A DNA stretch of 64,000 nucleotides, taken from contig NZ_OBEH01000003.1 in the NCBI RefSeq assembly GCF_900215465.1, forward strand, positions 62,001-126,000. The letters are read 5' to 3'. A program made the position numbers and the translations under genes. Below are positions 24,045 through 33,833 of the stretch, one piece after another. Origin of the DNA: Flagellimonas pacifica (lineage in GTDB: Bacteria; Bacteroidota; Bacteroidia; Flavobacteriales; Flavobacteriaceae). The notes under the pieces were generated by a model. That model saw only the letters and a program-made list of their open reading frames with translations. It ran no database searches and was not told the DNA's origin. Positions within the stretch are counted from its first letter, which is position 1. Every line of letters begins with the position of its first letter.

Positions 24045-25796
24045 TTATTCTTTCTCAGATAGTTGATTCAAGTAGAGTTCTTTATAGTATCCTTCAATAT
24101 TGTTTAACTGCTCATGCGTGCCTTCCTGAATAATTTCTCCACTTTCCAGTACAATTATCTTATCTGCGTTTTTGGCCGACGATACTCTGTGACTTACAAT
24201 CAGTGTTGTTCTACTATGGGAAACCTGTTTCAGATTATTCAATATTTCTTCCTCAGTTTCTGTGTCCACTGCAGAAAGACAATCATCAAAAAGATAAATT
24301 TTAGGGTCTTTTAATAGCGCTCTTGCTATAGAGACACGCTGTTTTTGACCGCCACTGAGAGTAATGCCACGTTCACCTAAAATAGTATCATATTTTTTAG
24401 CAAAACCTTCTATGTTCTGATGAACCACCGCCTTTTTGGCAACAGCGACTATTTCATCAAAAGATGCATTTTCATTACCAAATCGAATGTTGTTCTCAAT
24501 GGTGTCCGAAAAGAGAAAAGCATCCTGTGGAACGGCCCCAATGGAGCTTCTAAGGCTATCTAGGTTTAGTTTTTGAATAGGAGTTCCATCAATTAAAACC
24601 TCCCCAGAAGAAACATCATAGAGTCTGGCCATCAAATCCAAAATAGTTGATTTGCCTGATCCTGTTTTACCTAAAAAGGCAACGGTTTCGCCTGCTTTTA
24701 TGTTAAAAGACACATTCTTAAGAGCCGTAATATTTGTGTCGTCATAAGTAAAAGTCACATTTTTAAACTCGATATTACCTGTAACTGGAGTAATTTGAGC
24801 TACTTCATTTTTTATGGAAGGTTCTTCCTTTAAGAATTCGTTGATTCGTTTTTGCGAAGCTTCAGCTCTTTGGATAATAGATGTGAGCCACCCTACAATG
24901 GCAACCGGCCAGGTGAGCATGTTAACATAAAGAATAAATTCTGCTATAATGCCAATCGATTCTATTTCTCCACTTATGTATTGTTTGCCACCAATATAGA
25001 TGACAAAAATATTGCTGATGCCGATGAGCAAAATCATTAATGGGAAGAACCATGCATTTACCTTGGCCAGATCCATGCTGGTGTTTTTTCCGTCAACAGC
25101 CAGACCTTCCAGTTCTTTATTTATGTTTGGCTCCAGTGTATAGGCCTTTATAACTGCAACTCCAGAAAATGATTCTTGAGTAAAAGTTGAAAGTGTGGAT
25201 AAAAATTCTTGGACCTTGGTGCTCCTTTTATGAATAATCTTGCTGATTTGATAAATTAAAACTGATAGCACGGGCAAGGGAATCAATGTGTATGCTGCTA
25301 ATGATGGTGCTTTAATGAACATAAGAGGAATGATACAAGCAAACATGGTCAGCGTATTCATGCCATACATAATTGCCGGCCCCACATACATACGCACCTG
25401 ATTGATGTCCTCACTGATACGGTTCATAAGATCACCGATTCTATTTTTCTTATAAAAATTAAGGTTGAGCAATTGATAATGGTCAAACACCTCGTTTTTA
25501 AGATCGTATTCAATGTAACGAGAAACATTGATAATGGTCTGCCGCATTAAAAAGGTGAAGAGGCCAGATAATATGGCCGCACCCAATATGATCAATATAT
25601 ATTCAAACAAAAGTTCCTTAGCCCCAGATATTGAAATGTTATTGGCGAGAAATGCTTCTACTGTTTGAATGGATTTGTTTACATACGAAGGCATTATGAG
25701 GGAAAAAACACGGGCAATGATGGTGATTAAAATCCCCATAAACAGTTTAAGCCAGTATTTTTTAAAGTATTTATTTAGATGTTTTAGTTCCTTCAT
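24045..25796 (-). CDS. ABC exporter, fused membrane and ATPase domains
   Basis: A 583-residue half-transporter. Residues 1-310 hold six transmembrane helices, and 335-583 the nucleotide-binding domain. Walker A is GKTGSGKST, the signature LSGGQKQR, and Walker B YLFDDCLSAVD. The residue after the Walker B aspartate is Asp instead of the catalytic Glu, as in MdlA/LmrA-like proteins that often work in asymmetric pairs. No partner half-transporter is adjacent, so the partner is elsewhere or it is a homodimer. The transported compound is unknown. Confidence 0.93.
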   Translation of the reverse strand: MKELKHLNKYFKKYWLKLFMGILITIIARVFSLIMPSYVNKSIQTVEAFLANNISISGAKELLFEYILIILGAAILSGLFTFLMRQTIINVSRYIEYDLKNEVFDHYQLLNLNFYKKNRIGDLMNRISEDINQVRMYVGPAIMYGMNTLTMFACIIPLMFIKAPSLAAYTLIPLPVLSVLIYQISKIIHKRSTKVQEFLSTLSTFTQESFSGVAVIKAYTLEPNINKELEGLAVDGKNTSMDLAKVNAWFFPLMILLIGISNIFVIYIGGKQYISGEIESIGIIAEFILYVNMLTWPVAIVGWLTSIIQRAEASQKRINEFLKEEPSIKNEVAQITPVTGNIEFKNVTFTYDDTNITALKNVSFNIKAGETVAFLGKTGSGKSTILDLMARLYDVSSGEVLIDGTPIQKLNLDSLRSSIGAVPQDAFLFSDTIENNIRFGNENASFDEIVAVAKKAVVHQNIEGFAKKYDTILGERGITLSGGQKQRVSIARALLKDPKIYLFDDCLSAVDTETEEEILNNLKQVSHSRTTLIVSHRVSSAKNADKIIVLESGEIIQEGTHEQLNNIEGYYKELYLNQLSEKE

Positions 25797-25978
25797 AGGA
25801 GGGGAAAGCTAGTTTTTAAGGTAGTAGTTCCTTGGTGACAATTCAGCAAATATATAGGATTGCCCACAAAGTAAATGTTATAAAACTGATAAGAAAACAA
25901 CTTTGGTAGGTGGGATTAAAATATAAGATTACTTTTGCGCAGTGAAAGCCAATCAACGACTTTAAAAGTTCTTTAAAA

Positions 25979-26926
25979 ATGCTTACCAGAAGGCATATCA
26001 GAGTAAAAGTAATGCAATGTATTTATGCATTGATCCAATCCAAGGACGATTCTTTGGAGAAGCAAGAGAAGTTTCTAAGAGTAAGTATTGAGAACATGTA
26101 TGTCCTCTACTTACTAATTTTAAGCCTTTTGGCAGAATTGCACCGGCTTGCAGAAAAGCATGCACGGCACGCTTCCAAAAAATATCTGGCTACGGAAGAG
26201 GATAACTATCCAGATCCAAAGAAGTTTGTGAATAACAAACTTTTGATTCAAATTTCCAATAATGAATCCCTGAAAAAAGAACTTTCCAAAAGAAAGCTCA
26301 ATAATTGGTATTTGAATGAGGAGTATGTAAAGATCATATACAAAGAAGTAACCTCAAGTGAGATTTATAAGACCTATATGGTCAATGAAAAGTCTGGTTA
26401 TGAAGCGGATAAAGAGGTCGTTATTCAACTTTTCAAGGATATTATTGCTCCCAATGAAAAGATTTATGAATATTTTGAAGATGATAAACTTACCTGGGTG
26501 GACGATATTCCCATTGTAAATACCTTTTTGGTGAAAAGGCTCCGCAAAGCCAATGAATCAACAAATGAAAGTTTCTTTTTGCCGTCCTTGTTAAAGGATC
26601 AACAGGATATGGATTTTGCGAATGAATTATTGACCAAAACCTTGTTGAATGATGCCAAATGGGAGAAGGAAATTGAGGGAAAGACGCCAAATTGGGACAA
26701 CGATCGTATTGCAGAAATCGATTCCATCATTTTAAAAATGGCTATTTGCGAATTGCTTAATTTTCCATCTATTCCAGAGAAGGTTACCTTGAACGAATAT
26801 TTGGAAATTGCCAAAGAGTATTCCACACCAAAGAGCAGTATTTTTATTAATGGTGTATTGGATAAGTTGGCCAAAGAGTATAAGTCTTCAGGAAAATTGC
26901 AAAAAATAGGAAGGGGACTTCGATAA
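25979..26926 (+). CDS. nusB: Transcription antitermination factor NusB (long Bacteroidota form)
   Basis: NusB binds the boxA of rRNA leaders with NusE and helps antitermination. The N-terminus MLTRRHIRVKVMQCIYAL and the C-terminal VTLNEYLEIAKEYSTPKSSIFINGVLDKLAKE are the classic NusB ends. The protein is 315 residues, about twice the proteobacterial length, owing to a helical insert at about 45-190; this is usual in Bacteroidota. It heads a gene run with the DUF1573 and yajC genes. Confidence 0.93.
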   Translation: MLTRRHIRVKVMQCIYALIQSKDDSLEKQEKFLRVSIENMYVLYLLILSLLAELHRLAEKHARHASKKYLATEEDNYPDPKKFVNNKLLIQISNNESLKKELSKRKLNNWYLNEEYVKIIYKEVTSSEIYKTYMVNEKSGYEADKEVVIQLFKDIIAPNEKIYEYFEDDKLTWVDDIPIVNTFLVKRLRKANESTNESFFLPSLLKDQQDMDFANELLTKTLLNDAKWEKEIEGKTPNWDNDRIAEIDSIILKMAICELLNFPSIPEKVTLNEYLEIAKEYSTPKSSIFINGVLDKLAKEYKSSGKLQKIGRGLR

Positions 26927-26964
26927 ACAATATTTGATTAATTTTGAAAAAATAATTTTTAAGT

Positions 26965-27444
26965 ATGAAAAAAATAACGACAGTTTTAAGTTTGATTTTG
27001 ATTGTTGCCCTTGTAGGTATTTCTTGCAAGGATAAAGCTACAAGCAAAATAGTTGCGGACAATGTTGAAAGTGCCACGGATAGAGATGAGGCACAAAAAC
27101 AACTTCCTATCATGAGTTTTGAAAAATCAGAGCATGATTTTGGTACAATAACCCAAGGTGCTGCGCAAGAGACTGTGTTTAAGTTTACCAATACCGGAAA
27201 CGCACCTCTTATCATAACCAGTGCTTCAAGTAGCTGTGGCTGTACTATCCCAGAATATCCTAAAAATACGCCTATTGCACCTGGAGATAGCGGTGAATTA
27301 AAGGTGAAATTCAATGGTTCTGGGCAAAACCAAGTGACCAAAACAGTAACCGTAATTGCCAACACAGAAAAAGGCACTGAGCTATTGAAAATCAAAGCCT
27401 TTGTTAACCCTAAAGGTGCTGCACCAGCAGGACCTGTTAAATAG
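26965..27444 (+). CDS. DUF1573 lipoprotein
   Basis: A lipoprotein signal (KKITTVLSLILIVALVGISC) is followed by a DUF1573 domain. This is an Ig-like ASPM-SPD-2-Hydin type fold with FEKSEHDFGTITQGAAQETVFKFTNTG and the conserved SSSCGCTIPEYPK motif. It is 159 residues and anchored to the membrane facing the periplasm. Role unknown. It sits between nusB and yajC (39 and 13 bp gaps), a common Bacteroidota arrangement. Confidence 0.9.
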   Translation: MKKITTVLSLILIVALVGISCKDKATSKIVADNVESATDRDEAQKQLPIMSFEKSEHDFGTITQGAAQETVFKFTNTGNAPLIITSASSSCGCTIPEYPKNTPIAPGDSGELKVKFNGSGQNQVTKTVTVIANTEKGTELLKIKAFVNPKGAAPAGPVK

Positions 27445-27457
27445 ACTTACGTTTTAA

Positions 27458-27745
27458 ATGGAAAACATTGGACAGTTTTTCCCGCTGATATTAATTTTTG
27501 TAGTGGCTTACTTCTTTATGATTCGCCCACAGATCAAACGTCAGAAGGATGAGAAAAAATTCGCTTCGGAGCTTAAAAAGGGTGACCGAATTATTACTAA
27601 AAGTGGTCTTCACGGTAAGATTGTGGAATTGAACGATAAAGACTTTTCATGCGTTATAGAAACCATGGCAGGTCGCTTAAAATTTGATCGTTCCGCGATA
27701 TCTCTGGAGATGAGCAAAAAATTAACCGCTCCAGAAAAAAAATAA
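27458..27745 (+). CDS. yajC: Sec translocase accessory subunit YajC
   Basis: A 95-residue single-span protein of the SecDF-YajC complex. The N-terminal helix (FFPLILIFVVAYFFMIRPQIKRQKD) carries the diagnostic MIRPQ motif, and the rest forms the small cytoplasmic domain with GDRIITKSGLHGKI. A terminator follows. Confidence 0.94.
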   Translation: MENIGQFFPLILIFVVAYFFMIRPQIKRQKDEKKFASELKKGDRIITKSGLHGKIVELNDKDFSCVIETMAGRLKFDRSAISLEMSKKLTAPEKK

Positions 27746-27769
27746 GGTTCTACAATTAAGTAGCAACGG

Positions 27770-27802
27770 GCCTCTTGAAATCTTTTTTCAAGAGGCTTTT
27801 TT
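27770..27802 (+). terminator. Rho-independent terminator of the nusB-DUF1573-yajC run
   Basis: The stem GCCTCTTGAAA/TTTCAAGAGGC is followed by six T. Confidence 0.88.
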
Positions 27803-27829
27803 GTATCTTTTAGGAAAAACCAACCAAAA

Positions 27830-29179
27830 ATGTTTAACAGAAGACAATTTGTTAAAAGAAGTTCACTCTATATGATGGGAGTGGGAACCTCTTTGTTTTT
27901 TCCTATAGAGCTCTTAGCAAAGATTAGAACATATGTCAGCCCAAATGATAGGATACAGATAGGTGTTATTGGGTGCAAGGGAATGGGCTTTGCCGATTTA
28001 ATATCGACGTTGAAAATGCCAGAGATACAAGTGGTGGCGCTTTGCGATGTTGATGAGGAAGTACTCCGCGCCAAAACCCTAGAATTGGAAAAAGCTAAAA
28101 TCCAAAAACCAAAATGGTATTCGGATTATAGAAAAATGCTGGATGATAAGGATATAGATGTTGTAATTATTGGAACACCCGACCATTGGCATTGTTTGCA
28201 GCTTACAGATGCCATTGCAGCCGGAAAGGACGTGTATTGTGAAAAACCCATTGCAAATTCAATTGCAGAAAGCAATGCTATGCTGAATGCTGTGAATGCT
28301 AGCGACAGAATAGTGCAAATTGGTCAATGGCAACGAAGCCAACCCCATTTTGTTGATGCCATTAACTATGTGCATTCTGGTAAGTTGGGAAAAATACGTC
28401 TGGCAAAGGCTTGGGCCTATCAAGGGTGGATGAAACCTGTTCCGGTTGTGGCAGATGAACCAATCCCAAAAGGGGTTGATTATGATATGTGGCTGGGGCC
28501 GGCACCCAAGAGACCTTTTAATGCAAATAGATTTCATTTTAATTTTAGATGGTTTTGGGATTATGCAGGTGGATTAATGACTGATTGGGGCGTTCATCTA
28601 ATTGACTATGCACTATATGGTATGAAAGCATCCACACCAAAATCGGTGATGGCACTTGGTGGAAAATTTGCTTACCCTAATGATGCATCTGAAACTCCTG
28701 ATACCTTACAAACCGTATATGAATATGATGATTTTTCCATACTATGGGAGCATGCTACTGGAATAGATGGCGGGAATTATAACCGAAATCATGGTATAGC
28801 ATTTATAGGTAATAATGGAACTTTGGTGCTTGATCGTGGCGGATGGGAGGTGATTCCGGAAAACAATCGCCCTGATTGGAGTGAAAATTTGGGACCGAAA
28901 ATAGAACAGGTTCCCTTACAAGTGAATCAAGGCAATGGATTGGATCTGCACACGGCTAATTTTATTAATGCTGTAAAAACAAGAGATGCCTCCAAATTAA
29001 CGGCGCCTATTGAGGTTGGTTATAATACCGCTTTGGTCTGTCATATGGGCAATGTAGCTTATAAGACCGGAACCAAAGTAAGTTGGAGCAAGGAACAAGG
29101 TGTTTTTGATAGTCCGGGCGCAAATGAATTGATTACACCTATCTATCATAATGGATGGAAGCTACCTAAAATAGGATAA
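27830..29179 (+). CDS. Gfo/Idh/MocA-family oxidoreductase with Tat-like signal
   Basis: This NAD(P)-dependent sugar dehydrogenase-like enzyme starts with a twin-arginine type segment (MFNRRQFVKRSS then a hydrophobic stretch), so it is probably exported folded. The Rossmann motif is IGVIGCKGMG (about residues 43-52), the cofactor/sugar motif is CEKPIANS, and a late His-containing MTDWGVHLIDYAL is the usual substrate-site pattern. Its length of 449 fits the exported GFO-IDH-MocA group. The sugar is unknown. Confidence 0.9.
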   Translation: MFNRRQFVKRSSLYMMGVGTSLFFPIELLAKIRTYVSPNDRIQIGVIGCKGMGFADLISTLKMPEIQVVALCDVDEEVLRAKTLELEKAKIQKPKWYSDYRKMLDDKDIDVVIIGTPDHWHCLQLTDAIAAGKDVYCEKPIANSIAESNAMLNAVNASDRIVQIGQWQRSQPHFVDAINYVHSGKLGKIRLAKAWAYQGWMKPVPVVADEPIPKGVDYDMWLGPAPKRPFNANRFHFNFRWFWDYAGGLMTDWGVHLIDYALYGMKASTPKSVMALGGKFAYPNDASETPDTLQTVYEYDDFSILWEHATGIDGGNYNRNHGIAFIGNNGTLVLDRGGWEVIPENNRPDWSENLGPKIEQVPLQVNQGNGLDLHTANFINAVKTRDASKLTAPIEVGYNTALVCHMGNVAYKTGTKVSWSKEQGVFDSPGANELITPIYHNGWKLPKIG

Positions 29180-29204
29180 ATTATATCTTTTGTAGCGGTT
29201 GCAC

Positions 29205-29330
29205 TTATCGGTCTTGTGTATGAGTAGTAGCGGATTTCTACTCACTTACCTTTCAGTTTTGCACTGACCTTTGTTTTGTGTTCATACTCTCGTTTTATTA
29301 CTTAAACCGCTATTACTTATACACCGTGTT
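29205..29330. repeat. attC-like element left of the serine-hydrolase cassette
   Basis: GTGTATGAGTAGTAGCGG on the left pairs with CCGCTATTACTTATACAC on the right in 16 of 18 positions. The element ends CGTGTT, with GTT at 29328-29330. The left core is TAT in place of AAC. It resembles the element at 6294 (GGTCTTGT...TATACACCGTGTT). Confidence 0.78.
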
Positions 29331-29351
29331 GTGTGTTCGTTTTTCGGAATT

Positions 29352-30542
29352 TTACATTTCAGATGTAATTTCCTCTATTTTTTTGGTGAAGCTCATATAA
29401 CCGTTCCAACCTTTCACATTGGTCAAGACAGCAATGGATAATTTCTTTTCAGGTATCATAACTAGAATCGCTGAAGCACCTGCTTGTCTCCCAGTATGCC
29501 CAAACCTTTTTGTATCTTCTGAAGGAAAAATCATTATTCCATAGCCATAATTCTCTTTGTTAGGAATTGCATAACGCCATAAAGGTATTTTCTTATTATT
29601 GCTTTCTACGTTTTTTATATAATTCTCGGACATTAGCTTGATTTTACCAGAGGAAAAATACTGTTCATTTAGAAATGAATTAGCAAATAGAATCAAATCA
29701 GATGCTGTTGTCAAATGTCCTCCAGCTGGCAGGTTTTCACTTACATCACGCATATCTGCTCTGCGAATAGGTTTTCCTCTATTTATTCTGTAACCAGAAG
29801 CGCGATTAGGGATGATTGCCCAAGCATCATCTTCCAAAGTGTTATTCATTGAAGTTGGTTCAAAAATATATTGTTTTGTAAGTTGTTGATAGGTTAAATT
29901 AGAAGCTCCTTCAAGTACACAGGCTAGTACCCTATATGCTTGAGAAGAGTAGTGCCAATCAGTCCCAGGTTCGAAAATAAGAGGGTCATTCTTGAAATTA
30001 TCAATTGCTTTTATTATTTCTGTATATCTGGTGAATTCACCTAGCATTTCTTGTCTATATCGATCTTTAATATCAAGACTATCTTGACTATTTTTAGCGT
30101 TTTTTAATTCTTCTTCTAAATCTATGTAGGAGCGTATTCCGCTCGTGTGTGTAAGTAATTGTCTAGTCGTAATGACGTGTTCTTTTTTAGGAAAATTAGG
30201 GCAATAATTTTGTATAGGTTCATCCAAGTTTAATAGTCCCTTGTCTACTAAAATCATAGCAATTGTAGCTGTCCATAATTTTGAAACCGAAGCAGTTCTA
30301 TATTTTGTTTTAGTAGATGCGGGAATATTATTTTCCATATCAGCTAATCCAAAGGCTTTGTTAAAAATCAGACTATCTTTTAAACTTATTGCTATTTGCA
30401 ATGATGGTGCTTTTGAATTTTCTAGCTCTTGTATGGCTAGTTCTGATATTTTATTTTTTAATAAATCTATGTTTAGGTTAGCTGTTTGAGCGGATAGATT
30501 TAATCCTAACAGTAACAGAGCGAACTTCAATATGTATCTCAT
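29352..30542 (-). CDS. Secreted serine hydrolase, class C beta-lactamase family (cassette)
   Basis: A signal peptide (MRYILKFALLLLGLNLSAQ) precedes a beta-lactamase/DD-peptidase fold. The nucleophile S85 and lysine K88 form the SxxK motif in RTASVSKLW. The second motif is Y-S-S in DWHYSSQAYR, and the third is H-T-G in RFGHTGRQAG. At 396 residues it matches esterase/peptidase-type class C relatives, not necessarily antibiotic-degrading enzymes. It is a lone cassette. Confidence 0.9.
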   Translation of the reverse strand: MRYILKFALLLLGLNLSAQTANLNIDLLKNKISELAIQELENSKAPSLQIAISLKDSLIFNKAFGLADMENNIPASTKTKYRTASVSKLWTATIAMILVDKGLLNLDEPIQNYCPNFPKKEHVITTRQLLTHTSGIRSYIDLEEELKNAKNSQDSLDIKDRYRQEMLGEFTRYTEIIKAIDNFKNDPLIFEPGTDWHYSSQAYRVLACVLEGASNLTYQQLTKQYIFEPTSMNNTLEDDAWAIIPNRASGYRINRGKPIRRADMRDVSENLPAGGHLTTASDLILFANSFLNEQYFSSGKIKLMSENYIKNVESNNKKIPLWRYAIPNKENYGYGIMIFPSEDTKRFGHTGRQAGASAILVMIPEKKLSIAVLTNVKGWNGYMSFTKKIEEITSEM

Positions 30543-30615
30543 TTAAAAATTATTATTGAATTAAAGACTATGGAATTTTGGAAATGTTACAAATTTGTTC
30601 TTCAAAATGACACAC

Positions 30616-30660
30616 AACGTTTAAGATATCGCTCGTTTTAATGAGCTATATCGCCCGATA
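30616..30660. repeat. Short attC-like element right of the serine-hydrolase cassette
   Basis: AAC (30616-30618) is followed by a 10-bp arm GATATCGCTC, a short loop, GAGCTATATC, then ATA (30658-30660) in place of GTT. ATAAGTG pairs with CACTTAT at 29202-29208, 1.4 kb away. Confidence 0.65.
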
Positions 30661-30664
30661 AGTG

Positions 30665-30851
30665 AAGTTCGGAAAATTCAACCGAAAAATCTAACCAGAA
30701 TTGATGAATAGATGCTATGACTTGATTAACAAGGCTAAAGAAGGGAGACATGTTATGCTTTCCCTAAAAGGGAAAAGGGACGAGTTAGGTTTTTTGTGGT
30801 AAACAGTATTGGTACCACCGCTTTTTGAACCATGGGGATGATTTTCCTCAT
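30665..30851. other. Gene-free stretch between the isolated cassette and pepT
   Basis: I see no open frame or strong terminator. The short imperfect repeat TTTCCCTAAAAGGGAAAAGG (about 30760-30779) could act as a weak transcription stop. Confidence 0.3.
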
Positions 30852-32090
30852 TTATTTTATTTGAACAGCAGTGAGTTCGCAGATTTTTACAATGACTTCA
30901 ACCGCTTTTTGCATACTTTCCAAAGGGATGTATTCATATTTTCCATGAAAATTATGACCTCCGGCAAAAATATTTGGGCAGGGCAATCCCATAAAACTTA
31001 ATTGTGAACCATCGGTTCCCCCACGAATGGGTTTGACGATAGGTTCAACACCCACAGATTCCATAGCCTCCTGTGCAATTTCAACAATATGGAAAACAGG
31101 TACTATCTTTTCATGCATGTTTCTGTATTGATCCTCAATACGCAGTGTTATATAATCACCGTATTTTTTTTGAAGCTTTTCGGTAATGTCTTGCAATAGT
31201 TGTTTCCTTGCTTCAAAGTGACCTTCATCATGGTCTCGAATAATGAGTTCAATTTCGGCTTTTTCAATTTCCCCCTTTATACGGTGTACATGAAAAAAAC
31301 CTTCCCTATCCGTCGTGCACTCTGGAACTTCTCTTGAAGGGAGAAGACCCAAAAACTCATTGGCAATACCAATGGCGTTTACCATTTTGTTTTTGGCGTA
31401 ACCCGGGTGAACACTCTTTCCTTCTATTTGGATTTTGGCGCTGGCGGCATTAAAATTTTCAAATTCCAGTTCTCCCATCTGACTTCCATCCATAGTATAT
31501 GCCCAAGCTGCTCCAAACTTTTTAACATCAAATTTATGGGCGCCCCTTCCTATCTCTTCATCTGGAGTAAAGGCAATACGGATTTCACCGTGCTTTATTT
31601 CCGGATGCTGAACTAAGTATTCCATAGCCGTAATGATTTCGGCAATACCAGCTTTATCATCTGCACCTAACAATGTTGTGCCATCCGTGGTAATCAAAGT
31701 CTGGCCTTTGTACTGGTGCAAATCTTCAAAGTAATCAGGAGACAATACAATATTCTTGCCTTTGTTCAGCATAATATCTTTCCCATCATAATTCTTGACT
31801 ACTTGAGGCTTTACATTCTTTGCCGTAAAATCAGGAGAGGTATCAAAATGTGAGATAAAACCAATAATGGGTACTTTTTTGTCCGTATTGCTAGGAAGTG
31901 TAGCCATGATATATGCATTTTCGTCTATGGAAACCTCTTGCATTCCTATTTGATGAAGCTCCAATACCAATTTTTTAGCTAAATCCCACTGTTTTTCAGT
32001 GCTGGGCGTAGTTTTGGAATAGGGGTCACTCTGGGTGTCAATGGTTACATATTCAAGAAATCGAGGTAGTAATTTTTCCATAAAATGCAT
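30852..32090 (-). CDS. pepT: Peptidase T (aminotripeptidase)
   Basis: A cytoplasmic M20B di-zinc tripeptidase, 412 residues. Zinc-site motifs are [23 protein letters not shown], the catalytic pair in [22 protein letters not shown], and [17 protein letters not shown] with [11 protein letters not shown]. Translation may start at the fourth codon (MEKLL, 32081). It stands alone on the minus strand. Confidence 0.95.
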   Translation of the reverse strand: MHFMEKLLPRFLEYVTIDTQSDPYSKTTPSTEKQWDLAKKLVLELHQIGMQEVSIDENAYIMATLPSNTDKKVPIIGFISHFDTSPDFTAKNVKPQVVKNYDGKDIMLNKGKNIVLSPDYFEDLHQYKGQTLITTDGTTLLGADDKAGIAEIITAMEYLVQHPEIKHGEIRIAFTPDEEIGRGAHKFDVKKFGAAWAYTMDGSQMGELEFENFNAASAKIQIEGKSVHPGYAKNKMVNAIGIANEFLGLLPSREVPECTTDREGFFHVHRIKGEIEKAEIELIIRDHDEGHFEARKQLLQDITEKLQKKYGDYITLRIEDQYRNMHEKIVPVFHIVEIAQEAMESVGVEPIVKPIRGGTDGSQLSFMGLPCPNIFAGGHNFHGKYEYIPLESMQKAVEVIVKICELTAVQIK

Positions 32091-32161
32091 TTCATCAAAA
32101 ATAATGTTTATTCAATCGTGATTTTAAGAAAAAATAGAGGTGAAAAACTATCTTTCCCGTT

Positions 32162-32599
32162 TTGAGAAAACCAAACCAATTGAAAGCCATACTTTTTTAC
32201 CTTTTTTTGATTTCCTGCTTTTTTGGTGTTGCCCAAGAAGAATGTTCTTTAGGTATTGGCGGACAGGACGATGAGACCATTGCAGAAGTTTTTCAACTTA
32301 ACGAAGTGCAATTGGAAAAAATGAAGAATTGGAGCGCTGAGCTTAAAGTGAGAAACGAACATTTAAAGAGCCAGGCCGAATATCTATTAAAACGACATGC
32401 CCAAAGCTCCCCGGAAGATTTAATGAATATTTCATACAAGTATAAAGACCTGTTGGATAGTATGAAGCAGAATTCGCGAATGTTGGACAAGCGGTTATTA
32501 TGCACTTTTAATAATAGACAATACAATTTCTATATCAACTTATGTAATCAACTTACGTTGCGCCCTATCTATATAGATAGGTCAGTTAACGAAAAATAA
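32162..32599 (+). CDS. Secreted helical protein of unknown function
   Basis: A 145-residue product with a TTG start and a signal peptide (LKAILFYLFLISCFFGVAQ). The mature part is mostly helical (EVQLEKMKNWSAELKVRNEHLKSQ) and resembles a periplasmic helical hairpin such as a chaperone-like or CpxP-like protein, but no signature motif is present. It lies 53 bp upstream of pyrD, on the same strand. Confidence 0.6.
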   Translation: MRKPNQLKAILFYLFLISCFFGVAQEECSLGIGGQDDETIAEVFQLNEVQLEKMKNWSAELKVRNEHLKSQAEYLLKRHAQSSPEDLMNISYKYKDLLDSMKQNSRMLDKRLLCTFNNRQYNFYINLCNQLTLRPIYIDRSVNEK

Positions 32600-32652
32600 C
32601 CGATTTCTTAAATTCTGAATGTAGAGTTTATATTTTTGACAAAATTTTATAA

Positions 32653-33693
32653 ATGTACAAGTTCCTAATACGCCCAATACTTTTTCTTTTTGATGCCGAA
32701 TCTGTACATTATTTTTCCTTTAGTGCCATAAAGACATTTTCAAGATTTGGACTAAACCGAATCTTCAGAAAAGTTTTTTCTGTAAATGACCATAAATTGG
32801 AACGGGAGGTTTTTGGATTAAAATTTAAAAACCCAGTTGGTCTTGCTGCCGGTTTTGATAAAGATGCCAAATTGTACAATGAATTGTCCGATTTTGGTTT
32901 TGGATTTATAGAGATAGGAACATTGACTCCTAAACCTCAACCAGGAAACCCTAAAAAAAGATTGTTCAGATTGTTGGATGACCAAGCTATCATTAACCGC
33001 ATGGGATTCAATAATAAAGGCGTTTTTGAAGCAGTTGAACAACTAAAAAAGAAACATAGGGTGCTTATTGGGGGCAATATTGGAAAGAATAAGGTGACCA
33101 CCAATAAAGATGCTATTAAGGATTATTTGATATGTTTTGAAGCGCTTTTTGAGCATGTGGATTATTTTGTGGTTAACGTAAGTTCTCCCAATACTCCAGG
33201 CCTAAGAGAGTTGCAGGATAAAGAACCGCTGACTGACTTATTAAAAAAATTGAAGCGACAGAGTAGGAAACTGGCAAATAAACATGAAGAAAAGGAAAAA
33301 CCTATTTTACTCAAAATTGCACCAGATTTAAGTGATGACCAGTTGATGGATATCATTTCTATTATTAGTGATGCCGCAATTGATGGAGTAATTGCAACGA
33401 ACACTACCATTTCCAGAAAAGGACTAAAATCGCATCTAATTATTTCTGAAGAAAAAGGTGGATTGAGTGGAAAACCTCTTGCCAAAAGAAGTACAGAAGT
33501 AATTCGGTTTTTGGCAGAAAAAAGTAACAAGGCATTTCCCATTATTGGAGTAGGGGGAATACATAGCCCAGAAGATGCGCTTGAAAAGTTGGATGCAGGT
33601 GCTGATTTGATACAGTTGTACACTGGATTTATATATGAAGGACCTGCCTTGGTCAAAAAAATAAATCAAGCTATTCTCAGTCGTACATCTTAA
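32653..33693 (+). CDS. pyrD: Dihydroorotate dehydrogenase (quinone), class 2
   Basis: This enzyme catalyses the fourth step of pyrimidine synthesis, oxidising dihydroorotate with FMN and passing electrons to quinone at the inner membrane. The class 2 N-terminal helices ([23 protein letters not shown]) are present. FMN/substrate motifs are [34 protein letters not shown] with the catalytic serine, [13 protein letters not shown] and [11 protein letters not shown]. 346 residues is the usual length. Confidence 0.96.
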   Translation: MYKFLIRPILFLFDAESVHYFSFSAIKTFSRFGLNRIFRKVFSVNDHKLEREVFGLKFKNPVGLAAGFDKDAKLYNELSDFGFGFIEIGTLTPKPQPGNPKKRLFRLLDDQAIINRMGFNNKGVFEAVEQLKKKHRVLIGGNIGKNKVTTNKDAIKDYLICFEALFEHVDYFVVNVSSPNTPGLRELQDKEPLTDLLKKLKRQSRKLANKHEEKEKPILLKIAPDLSDDQLMDIISIISDAAIDGVIATNTTISRKGLKSHLIISEEKGGLSGKPLAKRSTEVIRFLAEKSNKAFPIIGVGGIHSPEDALEKLDAGADLIQLYTGFIYEGPALVKKINQAILSRTS

Positions 33694-33833
33694 TTACTTG
33701 GCTTTTATCAGAAAGACATAAGAGAATACTATGGTATACAGATTGATTATTCTCTGGAATTACCATCATTTGATAGGTCCACTATTTTCAATGATCAATA
33801 TTTTGTACTTTTCAAAAGAATAAAACAGCGGTA

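Larger units (their letters stand above)
29202..30664. mobile_element. Isolated integron-like cassette inserted in a resident site
   Basis: A single serine-hydrolase gene lies between an attC-like element on the left (29205-29330) and a short one on the right (30616-30660). GTTGTGTGT beside the gene's left pairs with ACACACAAC on its right. The outermost boxes, CACTTATCGG at 29202-29211 and CCGATAAGTG at 30655-30664, are also exact reverse complements. This nested pattern is what results when a cassette recombines into a pre-existing hairpin site, splitting its two boxes apart. No recombinase gene is nearby. Confidence 0.7.

Noticed and set aside
33162..33656. 164-codon minus-strand open frame
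   Set aside because: Antisense to pyrD.
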